Assembly (NCBI RefSeq): GCF_026262505.1
Contig: NC_067206.1
Coordinates: 36,781,896 to 36,845,895 of the forward strand
Reading direction: 5' to 3'
DNA length: 64,000 nt
DNA from: Trichomonas vaginalis G3
Taxonomy: Eukaryota > Parabasalia > Trichomonadida > Trichomonadidae
How positions within the stretch are numbered: position 1 is the stretch's first letter; each line of letters opens with the position of its first letter. Positions 31,935 through 39,943 of the stretch are shown in pieces. A program made the translations under genes and the position numbers. The notes beneath the pieces were generated by a model that worked only from the letters and a program-made list of their open reading frames with translations, searched no databases and was not told the DNA's origin.

Positions 31935-32389
31935 TTACATGTCAAATTTCTTTTTCTCTGGAACTGGTTCAGGTTCTTTCTTCTCTTCTTCTACTTTCTT
32001 TTCTTTCTTTTCTCTCTTCTTCTTCTTCTCTGGTGGAGTTATGTCAAATTTGGCGCAACCATATTTATGTAAAAGTTCTTTGTCCTTTAATAGCTCATCT
32101 ATTCTGTTTCCTATTTCATCTTCAAGAACAGCGCATGTGTCTTCTTTGCATTCTAAGAACTTTTGTTGGACTTCATCTTTCCAATCGGCGTCATCTCTGT
32201 CAACAAGTCTGTCATTGACAAACTTAAAGACTTCTCTGCCTAATGTTTTATGGTTCTTGTCATATTCCAGAAACAGAACTTTAGAACAAATTCACCTTTC
32301 TTGTTTACACTATGTAAGATTTTATGGTCGACAGATGTTTTGCTGTCAAAAAGTTTGTCTCGAATATAGATAGCGAAATCGCTAGACAT
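31935..32389 (-). pseudogene. Maverick: broken small minus-strand gene
   Basis: About 150 codons, convergent with the preceding gene. The C-terminal part is strongly Lys/Glu/Pro-rich and helical. A TTTTATCTTTTAGAAAATG leader supports the start. About one break. Function unknown. Confidence 0.55.
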
Positions 32390-32425
32390 TTTCTAAAAGA
32401 TAAAATTTTTAATTTTTCTAAAAAT

Positions 32426-33300
32426 ATGTTAGAAAAAAGTTTGCTGACATTGACAAGAAATTTGAGAATGTTTTAAATAAGAACAAGAGGAAGTTAGAAA
32501 ATGCTCAGATAAAACCCATACATGACAAGTTCTTATTTGCTCAGAATGGTATAACAGGTCTAATTGCACCGCCTGGGTCGGGTAAGACTTTCACTTATCT
32601 TAAAATGGCTGCACAACAACAAGAACTAGATGAGAAGAACCCATTCTATGAGTTAGTAGTCATTTGTAGTACTTCTGGTCAATTCGATCAAACCGTCAAT
32701 TCGTTCAAAGATATTATAAAGAAGTCTAAGTTAGTATGTATAAAAGACTCTGAGTTGTTAGATTGGATAAAGAAGTACCAAAGAAGAGTTTTGAAGTACA
32801 ATGCTATAAATGAGTATATAAATTCGAAGTTTAAAGACCCAAATGAGGAAATGCAGAGAATATTAGAGAAGAAACACTTCAGAAACAAACAGAAAGAGAT
32901 AGAATACATTTCGAAGAAATTGCAATCTTACGATTGGAAAACGTACCCTCATAGATGTCTTCTTATCTTAGATGACTTTGCTTCTCATCCTTTGTTAAAG
33001 AACAGAGAACAAGACATGTGTCGAATTCTTAAGAAGCTCAGACACTTTAACATCTCAGTTGTCATTTGTGTACAGACAGCCAAGAGTTTAAGTAAGGATG
33101 TAAAGAGAATACTTACTGACATTGTACTCTTCCCTGGATTGTCCGAAGACGATTTCATGGAACTTATGAAAGAGTCCATGGCAGGTAAGTTTGACAGACA
33201 TGAACTATGGGAGAAGTACAAAGTCATACAAGACCCTCATACTTCTTTCAGAATTCATATCTACGCAAACAAAGTTCAAATTGTAAAAAGTCAAGCTTGA
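32426..33300 (+). pseudogene. Maverick: packaging ATPase (A32/FtsK-HerA-like), lightly broken
   Basis: Walker A is APPGSGKTFTYL and Walker B is RCLLILDDFAS, with a sensor-like stretch SVVICVQTAKSLS. This layout is that of the genome-packaging ATPases of Polintons, adenovirus IVa2-like and NCLDV A32 proteins. A long helical insertion lies between the Walker motifs. The open stretch with the Walker B runs from 32,605 to 33,300. About one break. It is one of the hallmark Maverick genes and supports the classification. Confidence 0.8.
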
Positions 33301-33393
33301 AAAATGTAAGTGTTGAGTCTTAGTCTGTTGTGGTGCTGCAGCTTTCGGTTCTTCTGGCTTTGGAAGGCATTCAGTAGGTGGGACGTCGGACAT
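33205..33393 (-). other. Maverick: possible small gene or gene start (MSDVPP...)
   Basis: A 62-codon frame starting MSDVPPTECLPKPEEPK, Pro/Gln-rich, then overlapping the ATPase 3' end in antisense. The start and about 20 bases upstream (CACAAACGAATGTCCGAC) recur twice as direct repeats near 38,062-38,113. This suggests either a real promoter plus start that was copied, or that this is itself a repeat fragment. Confidence 0.3.
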
Positions 33394-33419
33394 TCGTTTG
33401 TGTCTTAACCGTCTTTGTT

Positions 33420-33765
33420 CTGAAACAATATAATATTGTCTTGAAAAAGTACAACATTGTCTTGAAAAAGTACAACATTGTCTTGAAAAAGTACAACATT
33501 GTCTTGAAAAAGTACAACATTGTCTTGAAAAAGTACAACATTGTTCTGAAAAAGTTCAAGACTTGTTCTGAAAAAGTACAGCTGTACTCAAATTTGAGAG
33601 ACATTGTACTGAATTTATACAACATTGTTCTGAAAAAGTACAATATTGTACTGAATTTATACAACATTGTTCTGAAAAAGTACAATATTGTCTTGAAAAA
33701 GTACAACATTGTCTTGAAAAAGTACAACATTGTCTTGAAAAAGTACAATATTGTACTGACTCAGT
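33420..33765. repeat. Maverick: 21-bp tandem repeat open on both strands
   Basis: About 15 copies of a unit such as CTTGAAAAAGTACAACATTG, with variants using GTTCTGAAAAAG. The unit length is a multiple of three, so frames of 132 codons (plus, VLKKYNI) and 125 codons (minus, TMLYFFK) both stay open. It is followed by a 33-codon frame at 33,766-33,867 starting MELDPLDEAIYLIE, which may be the start of a small gene or a fragment. Confidence 0.85.
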
Positions 33766-33877
33766 ATGGAGCTTGACCCCCTAGACGAAGCAATTTATCT
33801 AATTGAAATTAACGAGCTTGTTAAAGACTTCCTCAGGCAGAATGTAAAAGGCAAGCTTGAAAAATAAAGAGTGCAAT

Positions 33878-34705
33878 TTACTCTGCTTGTTTGAAGTTGT
33901 CAAAATACTCTGTTATTTTTTCCTTTAACAATGGCAAATCTTCTTTGAATGTAAGAATTGTACAACCTTTAATATCATAGTGTGTTTGAGGTAACGTATC
34001 TTGAACTATTTGTTTCACATCTTCATTCGGTGTCATTGAAATCGGTAAGTTTTCGCGATAGAACCAATTTCTGTCAGATTTGTAAATCTTAGCAAGGTCG
34101 TAAAAGCTTTTGTTGTTTCTTCTGACTAAATGCAACATAACCATATCTCTGTCTTCTTCATTTTCCATCTCTTCAGTGTAAATCATATACTTATAGTTCT
34201 TTTCCTTTCCTTTTGGTACCGAACGTGGTATTCTTTTCTGTATGTTTTTGTCTTTTGCTTCAATGACTTCATCTTTTGCTTGAAGTTTCTTTTCCATCTC
34301 TTCACGTTCTTGTCTATGAATTTCGTCAAGAAGTTTACAAACATACCAAGCGTAACGAGGTGAAGCCCACATTGCTACGGCATTTACTAAAAGTCTATGT
34401 ACATAATATCCTCTCAAACCAGGAGCCAAATTCTTGCGATTTTCGTACGGAATCTCTACCCTCGGTTTTCCGAGGGTAGCAAACATATGAGGAAATTCTT
34501 CTAAAAGTTCTTTTGTCTGTTGGTTTTCAAACCAATGATATGCTTGCTTTGTAGAACGAAGAGCGTTCAAAATACTTTGCATCTGGTACATATCGTCTTT
34601 GACCGAACGAATGAGACGTAACTGTTTGTTATACTGTATGTACTCGTATTCTTCATTTATAGCTTCATGGACTATAACTGTTGTTGTGTTCTCGGTTGTT
34701 GACAT
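33878..34705 (-). CDS. Maverick: KilA-N domain protein 1 (275 aa)
   Basis: Looks whole. The KilA-N DNA-binding core spans about residues 45-140 and ends in the hallmark RGYYVHRLLVNAVAMWASPRYAW. A coiled coil rich in Glu/Lys follows (about 140-175), then a basic C-terminal domain of unknown type. KilA-N proteins occur in large DNA viruses and phages and are thought to regulate transcription or bind DNA. Its domain contains a perfect 10-bp hairpin (34,456-34,479, loop TTTT) whose surrounding segment is copied in variant form at 35,491-35,545. Confidence 0.8.
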   Translation of the reverse strand: MSTTENTTTVIVHEAINEEYEYIQYNKQLRLIRSVKDDMYQMQSILNALRSTKQAYHWFENQQTKELLEEFPHMFATLGKPRVEIPYENRKNLAPGLRGYYVHRLLVNAVAMWASPRYAWYVCKLLDEIHRQEREEMEKKLQAKDEVIEAKDKNIQKRIPRSVPKGKEKNYKYMIYTEEMENEEDRDMVMLHLVRRNNKSFYDLAKIYKSDRNWFYRENLPISMTPNEDVKQIVQDTLPQTHYDIKGCTILTFKEDLPLLKEKITEYFDNFKQAE

Positions 34706-34792
34706 ATCTGTCTTTATATTCCGGATAAAAAAATAAAAAAAATAAAAATAACTTTATTTTCTGACTTTCACAAAAGACCAAAAATAAACGCT

Positions 34793-35407
34793 TTACATGT
34801 ATTTTTCAGCAACTTCGTCAAATAATTTTATAGCTTTATCTATCTCATCTACTTCAAACGTTTCTTTACCTTTTATGGGAGCACCATACATTTTCTCAAA
34901 CTTTTCGAGTAGTTCTGTTTCAGCAGCTCTCATATCGTTAACGAACACAACCTTGACTCTATTGACTGTACTGTCATATCTTAGAGTTATATTATATGTT
35001 CTTCCTATCTTATATCTTTTTGTGTTGAAGTCCTTCGGTTTCTGAACGATGTAAAGTAAGCCTTCACTGCAACGTTCTGAGTCGAACGAACCATATGTTA
35101 TGAAGTTATATCCAACAACTGGGTCAATCCAGAACAAAACTACTGGTATAAGACTTTTGTCTATAAGATATGTTCTTGTTCCATAGAATCTTACCGATAT
35201 CATAAGCTCAGGATTTTTTGTCAAAATTTTCTGAGTAGAAGCATTTTTAACCCAGTCGTGGGATGTTTTCTTTTCAGATAGTGTTAAAATGTCTGACAAA
35301 GAATATTTGTTGTATTTCTTTGAGTATCTTACGTTTAAATCACCGATTCTAACCACTTTGGTGTTATTGTCTATCTTTCTAACTGTTTCAAACTCAATGT
35401 TTAACAT
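34793..35407 (-). CDS. Maverick: KilA-N-like domain fused to T5orf172/GIY-YIG-like domain
   Basis: 204 residues from the ATG at 35,407, chosen because the longer frame needs a TTG start and because TGTAAGAACA plus a TTTTATT box precede this ATG, as they do in the gene ending at 36,657. The N-terminal half resembles a small KilA-N/MSV199-like domain (HDWVKNASTQKIL ... LIDKSLIPVVLFWIDP). The C-terminal half, LLYIVQKPKDFNTKRYKIGR followed by strand, helix and FEV, matches the T5orf172/Bro-C type of GIY-YIG-like nuclease fold. Looks whole. Fusions of this sort are known from Bro-like viral proteins. Confidence 0.75.
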   Translation of the reverse strand: MLNIEFETVRKIDNNTKVVRIGDLNVRYSKKYNKYSLSDILTLSEKKTSHDWVKNASTQKILTKNPELMISVRFYGTRTYLIDKSLIPVVLFWIDPVVGYNFITYGSFDSERCSEGLLYIVQKPKDFNTKRYKIGRTYNITLRYDSTVNRVKVVFVNDMRAAETELLEKFEKMYGAPIKGKETFEVDEIDKAIKLFDEVAEKYM

Positions 35408-35490
35408 TTCTGTTCTTACATACAAAATAAAAAAAATATTTTATAAAAAACTAACTTTATTTTTTCTATCTTAAGGAAATTCATGAATTT

Positions 35491-35545
35491 CATACGGAAT
35501 CTCTTCTCTCGGTTTTCCGAGGGAAGCAAGCATATGAGAAATTTC
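35491..35545 (-). repeat. Maverick: intergenic variant copy of a KilA-N gene 1 segment
   Basis: About 85 percent alike by eye to 34,446-34,500 inside KilA-N gene 1, in the same orientation, and including the hairpin. Within the hairpin, one base pair is exchanged for its reverse (A-T to T-A) and one becomes G-T, so pairing is kept. Confidence 0.8.
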
Positions 35546-35575
35546 ATGAAATTTCATACGGAATTCAATAAAAAT

Positions 35576-35745
35576 AATGTTTATGTTAGAATGTTAGATC
35601 TAACATGTTTTCTAACATGTTTTCTAACATGGTCTAAAACATACAAAACTCATGAAATTTCATACGGAATTCAATAAAAATAATGTTTATGTTAGAATGT
35701 TAGATCTAACATGTTTTCTAACATGTTTTCTAACATAACTATTTA
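35576..35745. repeat. Maverick: two GTTAGA palindrome units
   Basis: Two near-identical units, each TTAGAATGTTAGATCTAACA then repeats of TGTTTTCTAACA. The core GTTAGATCTAAC is a perfect palindrome. Other copies lie near 22.67, 23.09, 23.34, 36.75, 36.83, 36.91 and 38.20 kb. Confidence 0.9.
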
Positions 35746-36657
35746 CAAGCGTTTTACATGGTATATGTTGCGATGGTTCATGACTCTAAACAATTTCGTA
35801 GCTTCTATTTCTTCTGTCAGTATGTCAAAAGTTTTAACGATACCGAAAGTTTCTTTATACTTCTTCTTGACGTCAGATAGAAGGAAATCGTCAGCAGTTG
35901 GATAGTTTTTGTTCAGAAATTCTAACATGTTCATTTTATCTTCTGCTGGTTTTTCTGCTTCTTTCTTTAAATCTGCATAGTCGTTTCGCATACGTTCTAT
36001 CTCTTTGACGGAGTAGTTATATTTCCTCATTGCTGCTTTACATTTAGAACATTGTGGGTTCATTTTAGCATTGTACATTGAAATTTGACCTGCAAGTACA
36101 ACTAAGGCGTCAATGGTTTTCTTTAACTCAAAAGTTGCTGGTTTTATTTGTTCGTTCCATATCTTACCTCTTCTATCTTTATCTCTTATCTGCCATACAC
36201 ATTTTGCAACTAACGAAACAAAGTTGTCGTAGGTCTTAAACTCCCCAGATTTATATATGTCAGAAACATTTTTATATACCATATCGCAATCTTTGTCCAT
36301 GACTTTGTGGTTGCAATGAAATCCAAGAAACTCATAGTTAACCTTTCGTATGAACTTCTTTATTTCTACTGAGTCAGTTGCTTTGACTTCTATTTCATCG
36401 AATTCAGGAATAGTAAGCTTTTGTTGTTGTATTTCAGGAAGTTTAGGTAGATGGTCAATAATATCCTGCATTTCATAAAGATACTGTTCATTTGTTTCAT
36501 CTTTCGCACTACAGTCTAAATCTCCTTGGAGAAGTTCCTGCTTTATCTTCTGGATTTCTGTTTCGAAAGTATATGAAGAAGGAATGAAGCTTTTCATCTC
36601 TACTAACATTGAAGTTGGGTTCATGACTAACGAGTTTGGTGAAGTTGTTGCTAACAT
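35743..36657 (-). CDS. Maverick: hypothetical protein (304 aa) with CxxC
   Basis: Looks whole. Largely helical and charged, with a CSKC pair near residue 207 and two Cys/His near 119-125 (FHCNHKVMDKDC), which could bind zinc. The C-terminus ends MNHRNIYHVKRL. I cannot place it in a family. It lies between KilA-N genes on the same strand with a TTTTTATTTTTATTG box, so it is probably part of the same regulatory cluster. Confidence 0.65.
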   Translation of the reverse strand: MLATTSPNSLVMNPTSMLVEMKSFIPSSYTFETEIQKIKQELLQGDLDCSAKDETNEQYLYEMQDIIDHLPKLPEIQQQKLTIPEFDEIEVKATDSVEIKKFIRKVNYEFLGFHCNHKVMDKDCDMVYKNVSDIYKSGEFKTYDNFVSLVAKCVWQIRDKDRRGKIWNEQIKPATFELKKTIDALVVLAGQISMYNAKMNPQCSKCKAAMRKYNYSVKEIERMRNDYADLKKEAEKPAEDKMNMLEFLNKNYPTADDFLLSDVKKKYKETFGIVKTFDILTEEIEATKLFRVMNHRNIYHVKRL

Positions 36658-36749
36658 GTTCTTACAATAAAAATAAAAAATATTTTTTTAAAAAAACTAA
36701 CTTTATTTTTTATGTTTTTTATGAAAGTGTCAAAACTCATGAATTTCGA

Positions 36750-36965
36750 GAGTTTTCTACGATGTTAGAAAACGTGTTAGAAAACATGTTAGATCTAACA
36801 TTCTAACATAAAATATATTTTTGTGCTATGTTTTCTACGATGTTAGAAAAGTGGTTAGAAAACGTGTTAGATCTAACATGCTAACATAAAATATATATTT
36901 GTGCTATGTTTTCTACGATGTTAGAAAAGTGGTTAGAAAACGTGTTAGATCTAACATGCTAACAT
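36750..36965. repeat. Maverick: three GTTAGA palindrome units in tandem
   Basis: Three units of about 75 bp, each containing CTACGATGTTAGAAAA and the palindrome GTTAGATCTAAC; the last two are almost identical, separated by AAAATATATATTTGTGCTAT. They lie upstream of the 304-residue gene. Confidence 0.9.
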
Positions 36966-37038
36966 AAAATATATATTTGTCGACAAAAATGAGTTTTGGT
37001 TGAAAAATACGGTGGAGCCAAAAGTGGCTCGACCTCAA

Positions 37039-37194
37039 AACAAGCATTTCATGAAGAATATACCAACCGCCAGAATGTCGACGGTTGCTTTTTATACAAA
37101 ACATTGACGTTCATGTTTGACAAAACAAGCATTTCGTGAAGAATATACCACCCCGCGGAATTCCGCGGGGTGCTTTTTATACAAAAACATTGAC
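37039..37194 (+). repeat. Maverick: two variant copies of a KilA-N gene 3 segment
   Basis: Units at 37,039-37,109 and 37,124-37,194 each read AAGCATTTC, then GAAGAATATACC, a hairpin and TGCTTTTTATACAAA. They match the inside of KilA-N gene 3 (37,775-37,835) in inverted orientation. The flanks are nearly invariant and the middle differs between copies while its self-complementarity is kept (CACCCCG/CGGGGTG against CAACCG/CGGTTG). Confidence 0.85.
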
Positions 37195-37359
37195 GATGAA
37201 GTCTATTTCCTGTGTTGTTGTCAAAATGTCATGTTGTCACACTTTTTCAGAGAAGTTAAAATTACCTGGTGACCTGGTGACCGAGGGACCTGGTGACACC
37301 TAAAAACCATCTAACCTAAAATATATTTTTGCCGAATTCAATAAAAATAAATGGTTCAT

Positions 37360-38022
37360 TTACTCACAATATTTTTGTACAAAACGACCCCAAACTTTTA
37401 ACTTCTTTTCTGCAGCTTCTAATGAAATTTTAGCGAGTTCATATTCTCTAAATTCTCTCTTTAAATCTTCTTGTTCCCATTGGTCTAGTTCGTATGGAGA
37501 GTCCCTATAACCAGAACATATCTCACGTTCATGTTCTATTTGTTTTTCATGCATTTTTCTAACTTCTTCTTCGAACAAAGGTTTAGCATTCTCTGCTGTA
37601 TCTTCAAGTTCTTCTTCATCTAATTTCTCATGAACTTTCTTGTCTATGGAGTCCATAATTTTTCCAACTGCTATACAATATTTTGGAGAAGCCCACATTG
37701 CAATATAGTTTACGAGTCTTGGGTCTACATACATTCCTCTAACCTGTTTGATTTCATCCGGAATTCCTGCATTAACATTGTATAAAAAGCACCCCGCGGA
37801 ATTCCGCGGGTTGGTATATTCTTCACAAAATGCCTTAAAATACTCTTCCCAGGACTTATTTTCCAACAACCTTCTAAAGTCTTTCCCAAACTGCTGACAC
37901 ATCTTTGTTGCATTTATATAACCATCCTTGTCTCTACGTAAGACTTCAATACCGTTGTAAGTGCCTTTTGTGAATGCTTCGCCATTAGATTTGTTCGTGA
38001 ACGTTTTTGCTTCGACTGACAT
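37360..38022 (-). CDS. Maverick: KilA-N domain protein 3 (220 aa)
   Basis: Looks whole. A clear KilA-N domain: IEVLRRDKDGYINATKMC at residues 25-42, W58 in the next helix, then RGMYVDPRLVNYIAMWASP. A coiled-coil tail follows with SIDKKVHEKLDEEELEDT, a phrase that recurs in the left-end repeat array. The segment at 37,775-37,835 contains the perfect palindrome CCCGCGGAATTCCGCGGG and is copied, with changes, in three intergenic places. Probably a DNA-binding regulator of the element. Confidence 0.85.
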   Translation of the reverse strand: MSVEAKTFTNKSNGEAFTKGTYNGIEVLRRDKDGYINATKMCQQFGKDFRRLLENKSWEEYFKAFCEEYTNPRNSAGCFLYNVNAGIPDEIKQVRGMYVDPRLVNYIAMWASPKYCIAVGKIMDSIDKKVHEKLDEEELEDTAENAKPLFEEEVRKMHEKQIEHEREICSGYRDSPYELDQWEQEDLKREFREYELAKISLEAAEKKLKVWGRFVQKYCE

Positions 38023-38061
38023 TCAGTACGTACAATAAAAAATAAAAATATTTTTGGCTTA

Positions 38062-38186
38062 ACCGTCGGACATTCGTTTGTGGCTTAACCGTCGGACATT
38101 CGTTTGTGGCTTAACCTCAAAACAAGCATTTTGTGAAGAATATACCAACCGCCGGAATTCCGCGGGTTGCTTTTTTTTATACAAAA
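38062..38186 (+). repeat. Maverick: repeats of a gene-start fragment plus a third KilA-N segment copy
   Basis: Direct repeats of CGTCGGACATTCGTTTGTGG (two copies) match the start region of the frame at 33,393. They are followed at 38,119-38,186 by another variant of the KilA-N gene 3 segment with the hairpin ACCGCCGGAATTCCGCGGGT. Confidence 0.8.
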
Positions 38187-38197
38187 TTCAAGAGTTT

Positions 38198-38267
38198 TGC
38201 GTGTTTTCTACGATGTTAGAAAACGTGTTAGAAAACATGTTAGATCTAACATTCTAACATAAACATT
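38198..38267. repeat. Maverick: GTTAGA palindrome unit
   Basis: Contains CTACGATGTTAGAAAACGTG, the palindrome GTTAGATCTAAC and ATAAACATTATTTTT. It lies just downstream of the gene at 38,273. Confidence 0.85.
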
Positions 38268-38272
38268 ATTTT

Positions 38273-39133
38273 TCAATACTTTTTCAGCACTTCTCCGTAG
38301 TTATATATGAAAGACAATTCGAGATAAAAGTCGTAGTACAATGGAACAATATGTTGCACACCATTTGTTGTGAACCAAACTTGAAAGTCAGAGAAACTGT
38401 TACTCGGTGGTTCGTAGAATTTAGAAGCAAAGTCATAAAAGTCCTTACCAATACAAAGAAAACTATTGTTGCTTGAACTGAAACTTGCATGACACATGAC
38501 ATTTTGAGGGTCAAACACGTTTCTATAAACTGTCAAATCTGTTGGTGGGCGTATAAACCAGAACGGACCGTCAGGTGGTAATGGTTCGTTCTGGTTTAGT
38601 AACCGAAGAAATTGTGCCCAAGAACGTTTGTCTACTTGCCAAAATAAAAACTGTGTATCTCTTGGAGGGTTATTTTCAATCCTTTGAAATGAAACTGTGG
38701 AGTTCATCTTGTCATATTCTAGTTTCAGATAGTATGTTCCATTTAGTAAAGAATCGTATTTTTCTTGAAATTCCCAGTAGTATTTGTTTATTTGAGTTTG
38801 AAAGTCATTTAGAGTCTTCTCAAGACTTTCGTCTGAACGAACTGTAAAGATTCTCATTTCGTCAAATTTGTCTAGTAGACCGTCAGAACCTCTATACTGA
38901 CCATGAAAATATACTGCAAACATAAACGCGTTAGTTCTTTTTGAAAACAAAACTCTTCTAAATCCTATTGCCTTTGCATCTGAAGGACTTTGAAGCCAAC
39001 GAATTGGAAAGTCAAAGCGGTAGGAGCCGGATGAAATTTCTTCATCTGATATAGTCCTACCGGCATTTGTGAAGATATAGTCTAACGGTTTTGTATCTGC
39101 TACTTTTGTTCTTTGTTTTTCAACCTGAAACAT
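38273..39133 (-). CDS. Maverick: hypothetical protein A1 (286 aa), paralogue of 43,330-44,178
   Basis: Looks whole. Beta-strand-rich protein whose N-terminus (TKPLDYIFTNAG), the motif AIGFRRV, a middle SDFQVWFTTNG and the end LYYDFYLELSFIYNYG align along the length with the gene at 43,330. I recognise no known family. The paired occurrence and beta-rich nature suggest a virion surface or capsid-associated protein; this is inference. Confidence 0.7.
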   Translation of the reverse strand: MFQVEKQRTKVADTKPLDYIFTNAGRTISDEEISSGSYRFDFPIRWLQSPSDAKAIGFRRVLFSKRTNAFMFAVYFHGQYRGSDGLLDKFDEMRIFTVRSDESLEKTLNDFQTQINKYYWEFQEKYDSLLNGTYYLKLEYDKMNSTVSFQRIENNPPRDTQFLFWQVDKRSWAQFLRLLNQNEPLPPDGPFWFIRPPTDLTVYRNVFDPQNVMCHASFSSSNNSFLCIGKDFYDFASKFYEPPSNSFSDFQVWFTTNGVQHIVPLYYDFYLELSFIYNYGEVLKKY

Positions 39134-39192
39134 TTAATATATGTAAAAATATACTGTTTTAAAAGTAAACGTTTTTACTTCATATTTCTCAT

Positions 39193-39912
39193 CTAACAAA
39201 CATGTTGTCTGACTGCTTGAGGGTTAGGTTGGTACCATTCGAACTTCACGCTTACAATTCCTTCAATTGCATTCAAAATATCAGAGTCGGAGTCAACCAT
39301 TTGTTCTCTCTTTGTAGTCTTGAAAGCGTCAAGAAGCATTGCAGCTGTTGTGACATTGCCATGCGCATAGTATATATGACCGTCCAAATCTGTTATGGTC
39401 AATCTGAGATTGTATCCTTTCTTATTTCCGTCTTGTATGGCAGCAAGTACTCCCATGAAGCCTTCTTTGTTCTTTCCTTCGTCAAAGTTTACTGTAAAGG
39501 TTCGACCAGATGTAATTTGACTTCTAACCTCACGATACTTTTCATATGCATATCTTGTTCTTTCCATGGGAGCATGACCATCCTCTGCACTACCTTTTTT
39601 CCTTCTCAAAGGATGCAATTGTTCGTCATGTTTCCAGTAGAATCTGGCAAAGCCGTCGTGTCCTTCAACTTGCGGTTCACTAACATCGAAAGGCAAGTTT
39701 ATAAGACGCTCTTCTTCTAACCTCTCAAGTCTGTTTGGATAATTTGCGCGTGCTGTTTCCAAGTCCATTTCATAGGTCAGACCAGCCAGTTTGTCATAGA
39801 CTTTTATGGGTCTTCCCTTCCTATATTTAAACTTCTTTGAAACTCTCCAACCATATCTTTCTAACTCTGCTTTTATTCTAGCAGACTTTCTATCCATTCT
39901 ATGCGGGGGCAT
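39193..39912 (-). CDS. Maverick: hypothetical protein (239 aa)
   Basis: Looks whole. Very basic N-terminus (MPPHRMDRKSARIKAELERY), then mixed charged sequence with a beta-rich C-terminal part (YNLRLTITDLDGHIYYAHG). Not recognised. The TTTTTTTTATTTTTATAAAA leader equals that of the helicase gene. A DNA- or RNA-binding role is possible from charge alone. Confidence 0.65.
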   Translation of the reverse strand: MPPHRMDRKSARIKAELERYGWRVSKKFKYRKGRPIKVYDKLAGLTYEMDLETARANYPNRLERLEEERLINLPFDVSEPQVEGHDGFARFYWKHDEQLHPLRRKKGSAEDGHAPMERTRYAYEKYREVRSQITSGRTFTVNFDEGKNKEGFMGVLAAIQDGNKKGYNLRLTITDLDGHIYYAHGNVTTAAMLLDAFKTTKREQMVDSDSDILNAIEGIVSVKFEWYQPNPQAVRQHVC

Positions 39913-39943
39913 TTTTATAAAAATAAAAAAAATATTTTTTTCT

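Noticed and set aside
31939-32373. Plus-strand frames opposite the small gene at 31.9-32.4 kb
   Set aside because: The minus strand has the leader box and a sensible charged protein; the plus frames are Phe/Ser-rich shadows.
33371-33776. Long frames on both strands of the 21-bp array
   Set aside because: Open only because the unit length is a multiple of three; no evidence that either is translated.
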